Assembly: GCF_040222615.1 (NCBI RefSeq)
Contig: NZ_JAVKCQ010000224.1
Coordinates: forward strand, 1 to 5,140
Reading direction: 5' to 3'
DNA from: Haliea sp040222615
Lineage (GTDB): Bacteria > Pseudomonadota > Gammaproteobacteria > Pseudomonadales > Halieaceae
DNA length: 5,140 bases
Shown here piece after piece: positions 1-5,140 of this stretch (the stretch's first letter is position 1; every line of letters starts with the position of its first letter). The translations under genes and the position numbers were made by a program. The notes under the pieces were generated by a model. That model made no database searches, had not been told where the DNA came from, and saw only the letters and a list, made by a program, of their open reading frames with translations.

Positions 1-226
1 GCCGGTGCAGGCGGCGATGGATCTCCATGGTGTGGCGACGATAGCCCTGCTCACCGAGCAGCAGCTTGCACCAGTAGTCCTTGATATGAGGCAGGTGCAC
101 CGCGAGATCGATCCGCGCCACCTCGAGGAAAAATGGCGCCAGCTGGGGATCCACCAGCAGCCTGGCATAGAACAGGTCAATGCAGGCTTCGATATGGGCG
201 CGGCTGTCGAGATCAGGCTTGACCAC
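1..226 (-). CDS. Group III truncated hemoglobin, N-terminal part (cut by left window edge)
   Basis: Likely a small heme-binding globin of the truncated group III type, a cytoplasmic family linked to O2 or NO chemistry (Campylobacter Ctb is the best-known member). The first 75 codons are visible and the 3' end lies outside the window. Recalled from memory, Ctb aligns well: the B-helix 'LFYARL' gives Tyr B10 (Y20), 'VHLPHIKDYW' gives E7 His (H44), 'KLLLGE' follows at 54-59, and 'MEIH' gives the proximal F8 His (H70). The H44-W52 and W52-H70 spacings equal those in Ctb. The conserved G8 Trp would lie beyond the edge. The start chosen is GTG at 226-224, six bases after a GAGGAA Shine-Dalgarno; the ATG at 233 is in another frame and soon meets a stop. 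The gene begins 10 nt after der, so it is probably the next operon member. The family call is strong; the physiological role is unknown. Confidence 0.85.
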   Translation of the reverse strand, partial: MVKPDLDSRAHIEACIDLFYARLLVDPQLAPFFLEVARIDLAVHLPHIKDYWCKLLLGEQGYRRHTMEIHRRLHR

Positions 227-232
227 AACGCA

Positions 233-238
233 TTCCTC
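233..238 (-). promoter_or_regulatory. Ribosome binding site of the truncated hemoglobin
   Basis: GAGGAA lies six bases upstream of the GTG start at 226 and overlaps the TGA stop of der (239-237). It decides the globin start, and its position suggests that ribosomes finishing der can re-initiate on the globin. Confidence 0.7.
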
Positions 239-1652
239 AGCGCTTCTTTTTCTTCTCGTTCTTTTTTACGTGGGCCATGAGCCGGCGCTTGCGCTGGACC
301 TGGCGCTGGGTCAGCTGGTTGCGCTTGTCCGCGTAGGGATTTTCGCCGGTGCGGAATTCGATGCGCACCGGGGTGCCGGTGAGCTTGAGCTCGCGCCGGA
401 ACACCTTCTCCAGATAGCGCTGGTAACTGTTGGGTACACTGCCGGTCTGGTTGCCGTGAATAATGATCAGCGGCGGATTCTGGCCGCCAGGATGGGCGTA
501 GCGGAGTTTGATGCGACGGCCGTTGATCATCGGCGGCGCGTGGTCAAACACCGCGCCCTCGAGGATGCGGGTGAGCTGGTTGGTATTGAGCTTGCGGGTT
601 GCCGACCCATGGGCGGCGAGGATCGATTTGTACAACAGCCCGACGCCGGTGCCGTGCAGCGCCGAGATGAAGTGGGTGTCGGCGTAGTCGGCAAAGATCA
701 GGCGGCGATTGAGTTCGCTCTTGATCCAGTCCCGCTGGTGGGGTTCGATGCCGTCCCACTTGTTCACCGCCAGCACCAGCCCGCGTCCGGCGTCAATGCA
801 GTGCCCCAGCAGGTGCATGTCCTGGTCGACAATACCTTCGTGCGCGTCCATGACCAGCACCACCACGTGGGCGTCGTCGATGGCCTTGAGGGTTTTGACA
901 ATGGAAAATTTCTCCACCGTCTCCCGCACGTTCTTGCGGCGGCGGACACCGGCGGTATCAATCAGCGTATAGCGCTGTCCATCCCGTTCATAATCGATGT
1001 AAATACTGTCGCGGGTGGTACCCGGCTGGTCGTACACCACCACCCGCTCCTCGCCCAGCAAGCGATTGACCAGGGTGGACTTGCCGACATTGGGACGGCC
1101 AACGATCGCGACCCTGACACTGTCACGATGATCGAAACCCTCGGCAGCGGAGGTTTCCGGCTCGGGAAAACTGGCCAGCACGTCGTCGATCATCTGCCGC
1201 ACACCGCGCCCGTGGGAGGCGGCAATTGCGAACAGGTGGTCGACGCCGAGCGCATAAAAATCGCCCAGCGCCACCTCTTCATTGAGCCCGTCGATCTTGT
1301 TCACGACCACATGGAACGACTTGTTGCGCTGGCGCAGGTGACGCGCCAGCGACTCATCCGCGGCGTTCAGCCCCTCGCGGGCGTCCACCAGGAACAGCAC
1401 CGCATCCGCTTCCTCGATGGCCAGCAGCGACTGCCCCGCCATCTGTGCCTCAATCCCCGCCTCATCGCCACGGATACCGCCGGTATCAATGACAATGACC
1501 GGTCGCGAGCCGATCCGCGCCTCTCCGTATTTGCGATCCCGGGTCAGGCCCGAGAGGTTTGCCACCAGCGCATCGCGGCTGCGGGTCAGCTGGTTGAACA
1601 GGGTCGATTTGCCCACATTGGGGCGCCCGACCAGGGCAATCACCGGAATCAT
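237..1652 (-). CDS. der: Ribosome-assembly GTPase Der (EngA)
   Basis: Essential cytoplasmic GTPase needed for 50S subunit maturation. The 471 residues hold two Era-like G domains followed by a KH-like domain. G domain 1: G1 GRPNVGKS (9-16), G2 GLTRDRKYG (35-43), G3 DTGG (56-59), G4 NKID (118-121), G5-like ASHGRG (145-150). G domain 2: G1 GRPNVGKS (185-192), PGTTRDS (210-216), G3 DTAG (232-235), G4 NKWD (297-300), G5 SALHG (330-334). The KH-like domain spans about 355-440 and ends in GENPY. The linker between the G domains (about 161-178) is much shorter than the long acidic linker of E. coli Der, which accounts for most of the length difference from the 490-residue E. coli protein. The C-terminus is a lysine-rich tail (KKNEKKKKR). 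The ATG start follows the bamB stop by one base, with a weak AGGT Shine-Dalgarno inside bamB, so translation is probably coupled. All nucleotide-binding motifs are intact. Confidence 0.98.
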   Translation of the reverse strand: MIPVIALVGRPNVGKSTLFNQLTRSRDALVANLSGLTRDRKYGEARIGSRPVIVIDTGGIRGDEAGIEAQMAGQSLLAIEEADAVLFLVDAREGLNAADESLARHLRQRNKSFHVVVNKIDGLNEEVALGDFYALGVDHLFAIAASHGRGVRQMIDDVLASFPEPETSAAEGFDHRDSVRVAIVGRPNVGKSTLVNRLLGEERVVVYDQPGTTRDSIYIDYERDGQRYTLIDTAGVRRRKNVRETVEKFSIVKTLKAIDDAHVVVLVMDAHEGIVDQDMHLLGHCIDAGRGLVLAVNKWDGIEPHQRDWIKSELNRRLIFADYADTHFISALHGTGVGLLYKSILAAHGSATRKLNTNQLTRILEGAVFDHAPPMINGRRIKLRYAHPGGQNPPLIIIHGNQTGSVPNSYQRYLEKVFRRELKLTGTPVRIEFRTGENPYADKRNQLTQRQVQRKRRLMAHVKKNEKKKKR

Positions 1653-1653
1653 T

Positions 1654-2841
1654 TCAGTTACCTGGTTTTGCGCTCAGCTCATAGGCGTAAAGCTTGCCAC
1701 CGTCGCCATAGACGTACAGTACATTGCCTTCACTGAGCATGTCGGCGCTGACGCCCTTGCTGTCGGCGCGAACACGGCCGACAAAACTGCCATCCACCTG
1801 CGACAGGATGTGGATGTAGCCTTCGAAATCGGGCACGGCCACATAGCTGCTGACCGTCACCGGGCGGCCGAGGCCCCGCCAGCCCAGAGCGTCCTGGCGC
1901 CAGCGCTGCCCCTGTCCGTTGCGCTGGAACGCAAACACTGTGCCGTCCTCGTCCGCGACATAGACGTTGCCAAAGCCCTGCGACAGGCCGGACACGGAAG
2001 ATACCGGGCGCTCCCACAGCTTGCGCCCACTGCTGGCCTCTATCGCCACGATGTTACCCTGATAGCTGGCGGCAAACAGCTCGCTGCCCGCAAGCACCAT
2101 GGTGCCATCGACATCGACAATACGCTCAATTTCCGAGCGGCCCTGGGGAATGGCCACCCGGGCCTCCCACTCCACCGCGCCCGTGCCGGCGTCGAAGCCC
2201 AGCACCCGGCCATTGGCAAAGCCGGCAAGTACCAGTCTGTCGCGGAATACCGGCGTGCTGGTGCCGCGAATGGTCAGCACCGGCATGTTGCTGTCGTAGG
2301 TCCACAGGCGTTCGCCGGTGTCAAAATCCAGACCGTGCAGCTTGCCGTCATAGGTCTGGGCCACAACCACGCGGCCATTGCCCTGGGGAGGCGCCAGCAC
2401 TTCACCGGACACCCGGGAGCTCCAGCGGGTCTCGCCGGTGGCGGCATCCAGGCGCATGACGAAACCGTCGCCGCCGCCCAGAAACAGGCTGTCGCCATAA
2501 AAGCCGACGCCTCCGGAAATCAGCGTCTTGAGATCCCGGCTCCAGATCCGGCGCCCGTTGCTGCGCTGCAGCGCCTTGACCTCGCCATCGGAGGACGCCG
2601 CAAAGATCCGTTCGCCACCAATCACCGGCTCGATACGGTAGAGACCATCGCCCTGCCCGTTGCCCACGCCGGTAGACCAGAGGCGCTTGACCTTGACGCT
2701 CTCCTCGAATTTCTGCAGCTCGACGGGGCGGCGCGGATCCTCGTCATCATCAATCGAGAACCAGCCTTTCACGGTGCTGCAGCCGCTCATCAGCAGCAGG
2801 GACAGCAGCAGGGCGCTCCACCTGATGGTAACGGTCATCAT
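1654..2841 (-). CDS. bamB: Outer-membrane assembly lipoprotein BamB
   Basis: Scaffold lipoprotein of the BAM complex, which folds beta-barrel proteins into the outer membrane; it sits on the periplasmic face and contacts BamA. The 395 residues match the family length (E. coli 392). A lipoprotein signal covers 1-20: Arg7, a Leu-rich core, then MSGC with the lipidated Cys21. Ser at +2 fits sorting to the outer membrane. The mature part is an eight-bladed PQQ-like beta-propeller with recurrent blade motifs such as DGEVKALQRSNGRRIW (85-100), DAATGETRW (132-140), DFDTGERLW (172-180), DAGTGAVEW (217-225) and EASSGRKLW (268-276). LTIRG (189-193) and IERIVDVDG (238-246) match the E. coli loops reported to matter for BamA binding. 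The start ATG overlaps the yfgM stop as ATGA and has a good GGAGG site 7 nt upstream. A second ATG follows directly but is spaced less well. Confidence 0.97.
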   Translation of the reverse strand: MMTVTIRWSALLLSLLLMSGCSTVKGWFSIDDDEDPRRPVELQKFEESVKVKRLWSTGVGNGQGDGLYRIEPVIGGERIFAASSDGEVKALQRSNGRRIWSRDLKTLISGGVGFYGDSLFLGGGDGFVMRLDAATGETRWSSRVSGEVLAPPQGNGRVVVAQTYDGKLHGLDFDTGERLWTYDSNMPVLTIRGTSTPVFRDRLVLAGFANGRVLGFDAGTGAVEWEARVAIPQGRSEIERIVDVDGTMVLAGSELFAASYQGNIVAIEASSGRKLWERPVSSVSGLSQGFGNVYVADEDGTVFAFQRNGQGQRWRQDALGWRGLGRPVTVSSYVAVPDFEGYIHILSQVDGSFVGRVRADSKGVSADMLSEGNVLYVYGDGGKLYAYELSAKPGN

Positions 2842-3512
2842 GCGCCCGCCTCCGCGCCGGCGGCGACGAGGCTCTGGATCTTCGCCTCCAGGGTGGCGAT
2901 ATTCAGCTGGGCGGGATACTGCTCAACCAGGGCCTGCGCCTCGCGGTAGGCGGCCAGCGCCTCGCCGTCGCGACCGGCAGCCGCCAGTACGTCACCGCGG
3001 GCCAGCGCCGAGGCTGCGGGAAACTTGCCGGAGCTGCCGGGGGTCAGCAGCTTCAGTGCCTGCTCGGTCTCACCCTGCGCCGCCAGCACCCGCGCCAGCC
3101 GCAGTTGCGCCATCAGGGCCATGTCGCTGCCGGCGGGCGCCTTGCCCAGCACCCAGCGCAGGTGGCCTTCGGCGGCCGCCAGCTCATTGCCCGCCACCGC
3201 CACACGCGCCTGGTGCAGGGCGGCGAACTGGGCGTAGGTGGTGCCACCGTATTCGCTGCGCAACTGGCTCGCGAGCCGCTCTGCGGGAGCGCCGTTGACG
3301 ATGCCCTCGCCGGCCATCGACGCCGCCTCCAGCATTTGCTGGTACAGGTCCGAGGCACTGTCACTGCGCTGGGCCTCATAGCGCTGCCAGCCCTGCCAGC
3401 CGAACGTACCCGCCAGTACCAGCACGATGGTGACCAGCGTTGAACGGCCGTTCTCGTCCCACCAGCGGCGCAGGGCTTCAACCTGCTCTTCTTCTGTCCG
3501 ATATGATTCCAC
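2838..3512 (-). CDS. yfgM: YfgM family inner-membrane TPR-like protein
   Basis: Single-pass inner-membrane protein with a periplasmic TPR-like domain. In E. coli YfgM works with the chaperone PpiD at the SecYEG translocon and helps hand over periplasmic and outer-membrane proteins. The 224 residues begin with the family signature (ESYRTEEEQVEALRRWWDENG, roughly 2-22), then one hydrophobic helix (about 24-40), then an Ala-rich helical repeat region (about 52-200) with TPR-like pairs such as AQLRLARVLAAQGETEQALK (135-154) and ASALARGDVLAAAGRDGEAL (167-186). The short cytosolic N-terminus and the TM predict N-in, C-out. The start is GTG at 3512, supported by the conserved N-terminus and by AAGGGA eight bases upstream. 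The last four bases overlap bamB, whose product is also an envelope-biogenesis protein. The C-terminal tail is low-complexity Ala/Gly/Glu. Confidence 0.93.
   Translation of the reverse strand: MESYRTEEEQVEALRRWWDENGRSTLVTIVLVLAGTFGWQGWQRYEAQRSDSASDLYQQMLEAASMAGEGIVNGAPAERLASQLRSEYGGTTYAQFAALHQARVAVAGNELAAAEGHLRWVLGKAPAGSDMALMAQLRLARVLAAQGETEQALKLLTPGSSGKFPAASALARGDVLAAAGRDGEALAAYREAQALVEQYPAQLNIATLEAKIQSLVAAGAEAGA
2849..2853 (-). promoter_or_regulatory. Ribosome binding site of bamB
   Basis: GGAGG inside the last codons of yfgM, seven bases before the ATG at 2841. It favours the first of two adjacent ATG codons and supports coupled translation across the ATGA overlap. Confidence 0.65.
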
Positions 3513-3520
3513 GATCCGGT

Positions 3521-3526
3521 TCCCTT
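3521..3526 (-). promoter_or_regulatory. Ribosome binding site of yfgM
   Basis: AAGGGA in the 24-nt hisS-yfgM gap, eight bases upstream of the GTG start at 3512. It supports that non-ATG start; no in-frame ATG is available nearby. Confidence 0.6.
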
Positions 3527-3536
3527 GATTTTCCTG

Positions 3537-4811
3537 TTATGGCGATGAATGGTGGGCCAGGTAGCCAGCGAGATCCGCTACCGCCATGGATTCCTGCAGC
3601 CCCTGCTGACGCAGGGACTTGACTGTCACGGTGCCGGCGGCGACCTCGTCCTCGCCCCAGATCAGGGCCCAGCGGGCCCCGCTCTTGTCGGCCTTTTTCA
3701 GCTGGCTGCGGAAACTGCCGCCGCCGGCATGCTGGACAATGCGCAGGGCTGGCAGGGCATCGCGTACCGCCTCCAGCGCGGCGAAGGCAGCCGTTTCCGC
3801 CGCGGCACCGGCGTTGACCACATAGATATCGGCGATCGCCGCCGCCGGCGGTGCCAGCGCCAGGGCCTCAAGCATCAGGACCAGGCGCTCCTTGCCCAGC
3901 GCAAAACCGATACCGGGGCAGGGCTTGCCGCCCAGCTGTGCCACCAGGCCATCGTAGCGGCCGCCGGCGCAGACTGTCCCCTGGGCACCGAGCTTGTCCG
4001 TCACCCACTCGAACACGGTCTTGTTGTAGTAATCCAGGCCGCGCACCAGGCGGGGATTGACCACATAGGGGACCGAGGCCGCCTGCAGAAGTTCACAGAG
4101 ACGGGCAAAATCCTCACTGGACTCCGCGTCCAGATACTCCGTCAGCACCGGCGCATTCGCCAGCACTTCCCGGGTACCGGGGTGCTTGCTGTCCAGGATC
4201 CGCAGCGGGTTGCTCTGCAGCCGGCGCTGGCTGTCCTCGTCCAGATCCTCGCGGTGGCCGGACAGGTAGTCCACCAGGGCCTCGCGGTAAGCCTGGCGGG
4301 CGGCGCTGCTGCCGATGGAATTGAGCTGTAACTGCACGTGATCGGCAATACCCAGCAGCCGCCACAAACGGGCAGTCATCAGGATCAGCTCGGCATCGAT
4401 ATCCGGGGTGGCGATACCGAACGCCTCGGCGCCCACCTGGTGGAACTGGCGCTGACGCCCCTTCTGCGGGCGCTCATAGCGAAACATGGGGCCGCTGTAC
4501 CAGAGCCGCTGGGGGGTTCCCAGCAGACCGTTCTGGATCACCGCGCGGACACAGCCCGCGGTGCCCTCCGGGCGCAAGGTCAGGCTCTCGCCATTGCGAT
4601 CGTCGAAGCTGTACATCTCTTTCTCGACGATGTCCGTGACTTCGCCAATGGAACGCCGGAACAGGGCGGTCTGCTCCACGATCGGCAGGCGAATCTCGCC
4701 GTAGCCGTAGCTGGTCAGCACCGCGGCCACCGCGGACTCCAGATACTGCCAGTAAATACTCTCTTCCGGGAGAATGTCGTTCATTCCCCGAATGGCGCGG
4801 ATGGTCGTCAC
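3537..4811 (-). CDS. hisS: Histidine--tRNA ligase (class II)
   Basis: Charges tRNA-His with histidine using ATP in the cytoplasm; normally a homodimer and essential. The 424 residues equal the E. coli length. The N-terminal AIRGMNDILPEE (6-17) is the family hallmark. Class II motif 1 lies around 34-57 (SYGYGEIRLPIVEQT). TLRPEGT is at 78-84. Motif 2 is GPMFRYERPQKGRQRQFHQ (107-125), with its ATP-binding Arg. The HisA histidine-binding motif LVRGLDYY is at 255-262, where Arg257 corresponds to the catalytic Arg259 of E. coli, followed by GGRYDG (283-288). Motif 3 is GIGFALGKERL (300-310). The anticodon-binding domain spans about 326-420. The start is GTG at 4811 with AGGAG five bases upstream; the protein then begins MTTIRAIRGMND, one residue shorter than E. 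coli before the hallmark. It sits 24 nt after ispG and 24 nt before yfgM. No defects are visible. Confidence 0.98.
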   Translation of the reverse strand: MTTIRAIRGMNDILPEESIYWQYLESAVAAVLTSYGYGEIRLPIVEQTALFRRSIGEVTDIVEKEMYSFDDRNGESLTLRPEGTAGCVRAVIQNGLLGTPQRLWYSGPMFRYERPQKGRQRQFHQVGAEAFGIATPDIDAELILMTARLWRLLGIADHVQLQLNSIGSSAARQAYREALVDYLSGHREDLDEDSQRRLQSNPLRILDSKHPGTREVLANAPVLTEYLDAESSEDFARLCELLQAASVPYVVNPRLVRGLDYYNKTVFEWVTDKLGAQGTVCAGGRYDGLVAQLGGKPCPGIGFALGKERLVLMLEALALAPPAAAIADIYVVNAGAAAETAAFAALEAVRDALPALRIVQHAGGGSFRSQLKKADKSGARWALIWGEDEVAAGTVTVKSLRQQGLQESMAVADLAGYLAHHSSP

Positions 4812-4816
4812 CTGTA

Positions 4817-4821
4817 CTCCT
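4817..4821 (-). promoter_or_regulatory. Ribosome binding site of hisS
   Basis: AGGAG five bases upstream of the GTG start at 4811, in the 24-nt ispG-hisS gap. It fixes the non-ATG start of hisS. Confidence 0.7.
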
Positions 4822-4835
4822 GCGGTGTCATGGGA

Positions 4836-5140
4836 TCAGGCCGGCGACCGGGCTATCAGCCTGGCATCCTCGGCGGCCCGCTCCTGCTCCAGCTGCAGCG
4901 CGCGCTGGCGAATCACCTGCTCCAGATGATCGACGAAATCGAGATTGCTGACCTTGTGGTCGGGCTCGCCGTTAATGTAGATAAGGTTGCTGGGGCTGGC
5001 GCCGGTCAGGCCCACATCGGCCTCGCGCGCCTCTCCGGGCCCGTTGACTATACAGCCGATCACCGCGACGTCCATCGGCGTGCGAATATCCTCCAGGCGC
5101 TGCTCCAACACGTGCAGCGGCGCAATCACATCAAAAGACT
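4836..5140 (-). CDS. ispG: 4-hydroxy-3-methylbut-2-enyl diphosphate synthase IspG (GcpE), C-terminal part (cut by right window edge)
   Basis: Iron-sulfur enzyme of the MEP pathway; it reductively converts MEcPP to HMBPP for isoprenoid synthesis. About 101 C-terminal codons are visible; the frame runs open through the right edge, so the true start lies outside. The block reading FDV, then LEQRLEDIRTPMDVAVIGC, then IVNGPGEA matches the C-terminal [4Fe-4S] domain. The Cys of GCIVNGPGE (codon 5054-5052) is the third cluster ligand and the Glu of GPGE the fourth; in E. coli these are Cys305 and Glu312. The two CxxC-type cysteines would lie upstream of the window. After the conserved core comes a charged helical tail, HLEQVIRQRALQLEQERAAEDARL. 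It is the first visible gene of the run and is followed by hisS after 24 nt, as in E. coli. Confidence 0.96.
   Translation of the reverse strand, partial: SFDVIAPLHVLEQRLEDIRTPMDVAVIGCIVNGPGEAREADVGLTGASPSNLIYINGEPDHKVSNLDFVDHLEQVIRQRALQLEQERAAEDARLIARSPA

Noticed and set aside
227..244. A possible small hairpin (AGCGC with GCGTT) around the der stop that places the globin Shine-Dalgarno in its loop
   Set aside because: The stem is only five pairs including a G-U, has no U-tract to make it a terminator, and is too weak to claim as a regulatory element without conservation data.
5..280. A 91-codon open frame on the plus strand at the left edge
   Set aside because: It runs opposite the globin and the der 3' end. 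The minus-strand frame carries conserved globin residues, so this one is a shadow.
180..1736. A 518-codon open frame on the plus strand opposite der
   Set aside because: It is the antisense shadow of der. GC-rich codon bias removes stops from this frame; the predicted protein is His/Val/Gly-rich with no recognisable motif, while the minus strand encodes a full Der with all G motifs.
1417..2949. A 510-codon open frame on the plus strand opposite bamB and part of yfgM
   Set aside because: It is antisense to well-recognised genes, has low-complexity Ala/His-rich content, and no ribosome binding site or family resemblance.
3549..4331. A 260-codon open frame on the plus strand opposite hisS
   Set aside because: It is a shadow of the intact hisS gene; composition is Gln/Ala/Gly-rich without motifs.
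4808..4831. A seven-codon ATG mini-ORF just before hisS whose TGA overlaps the hisS GTG start
   Set aside because: It has no Shine-Dalgarno site, no His codons that would suggest attenuation, and its length is what chance allows in a 24-nt gap. The AGGAG inside it is better explained as the hisS ribosome binding site.

Overview
The window is a GC-rich stretch of a bacterial chromosome, most likely from a gammaproteobacterium. The gene order ispG-hisS-yfgM-bamB-der is the classic gammaproteobacterial arrangement known from E. coli, and each protein looks like its E. coli counterpart along its whole visible length. The sequence alone does not fix the genus. A marine, high-GC lineage is a guess only.

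All six genes lie on the minus strand, so transcription runs from high to low coordinates. In transcription order they are: the 3' end of ispG (isoprenoid precursor synthesis, cut by the right edge); hisS (histidyl-tRNA synthetase); yfgM (inner-membrane TPR-like protein linked to the Sec translocon); bamB (outer-membrane lipoprotein of the BAM complex); der (double-domain ribosome-assembly GTPase); and the 5' part of a group III truncated hemoglobin gene, cut by the left edge. The globin has a GTG start, a clear Shine-Dalgarno and all the heme-pocket residues expected in its visible part.

Packing is very tight: 24 nt between ispG and hisS, 24 nt between hisS and yfgM, a 4-nt ATGA overlap of yfgM and bamB, 1 nt between bamB and der, and 10 nt between der and the globin. 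No promoter or terminator is visible in any gap, and no non-coding stretch exceeds 24 nt. This supports one polycistronic unit with translational coupling. YfgM and BamB both act in envelope protein biogenesis; HisS and Der serve translation and ribosome assembly; IspG makes isoprenoid precursors. The globin is the accessory member.

This is mostly a conserved housekeeping region. I see no mobile element, CRISPR array, RNA gene or new multi-gene system. The points worth a second look are the globin attached to the der end of the operon and an AAAAAAG slippery heptamer in the der zero frame just before its stop.
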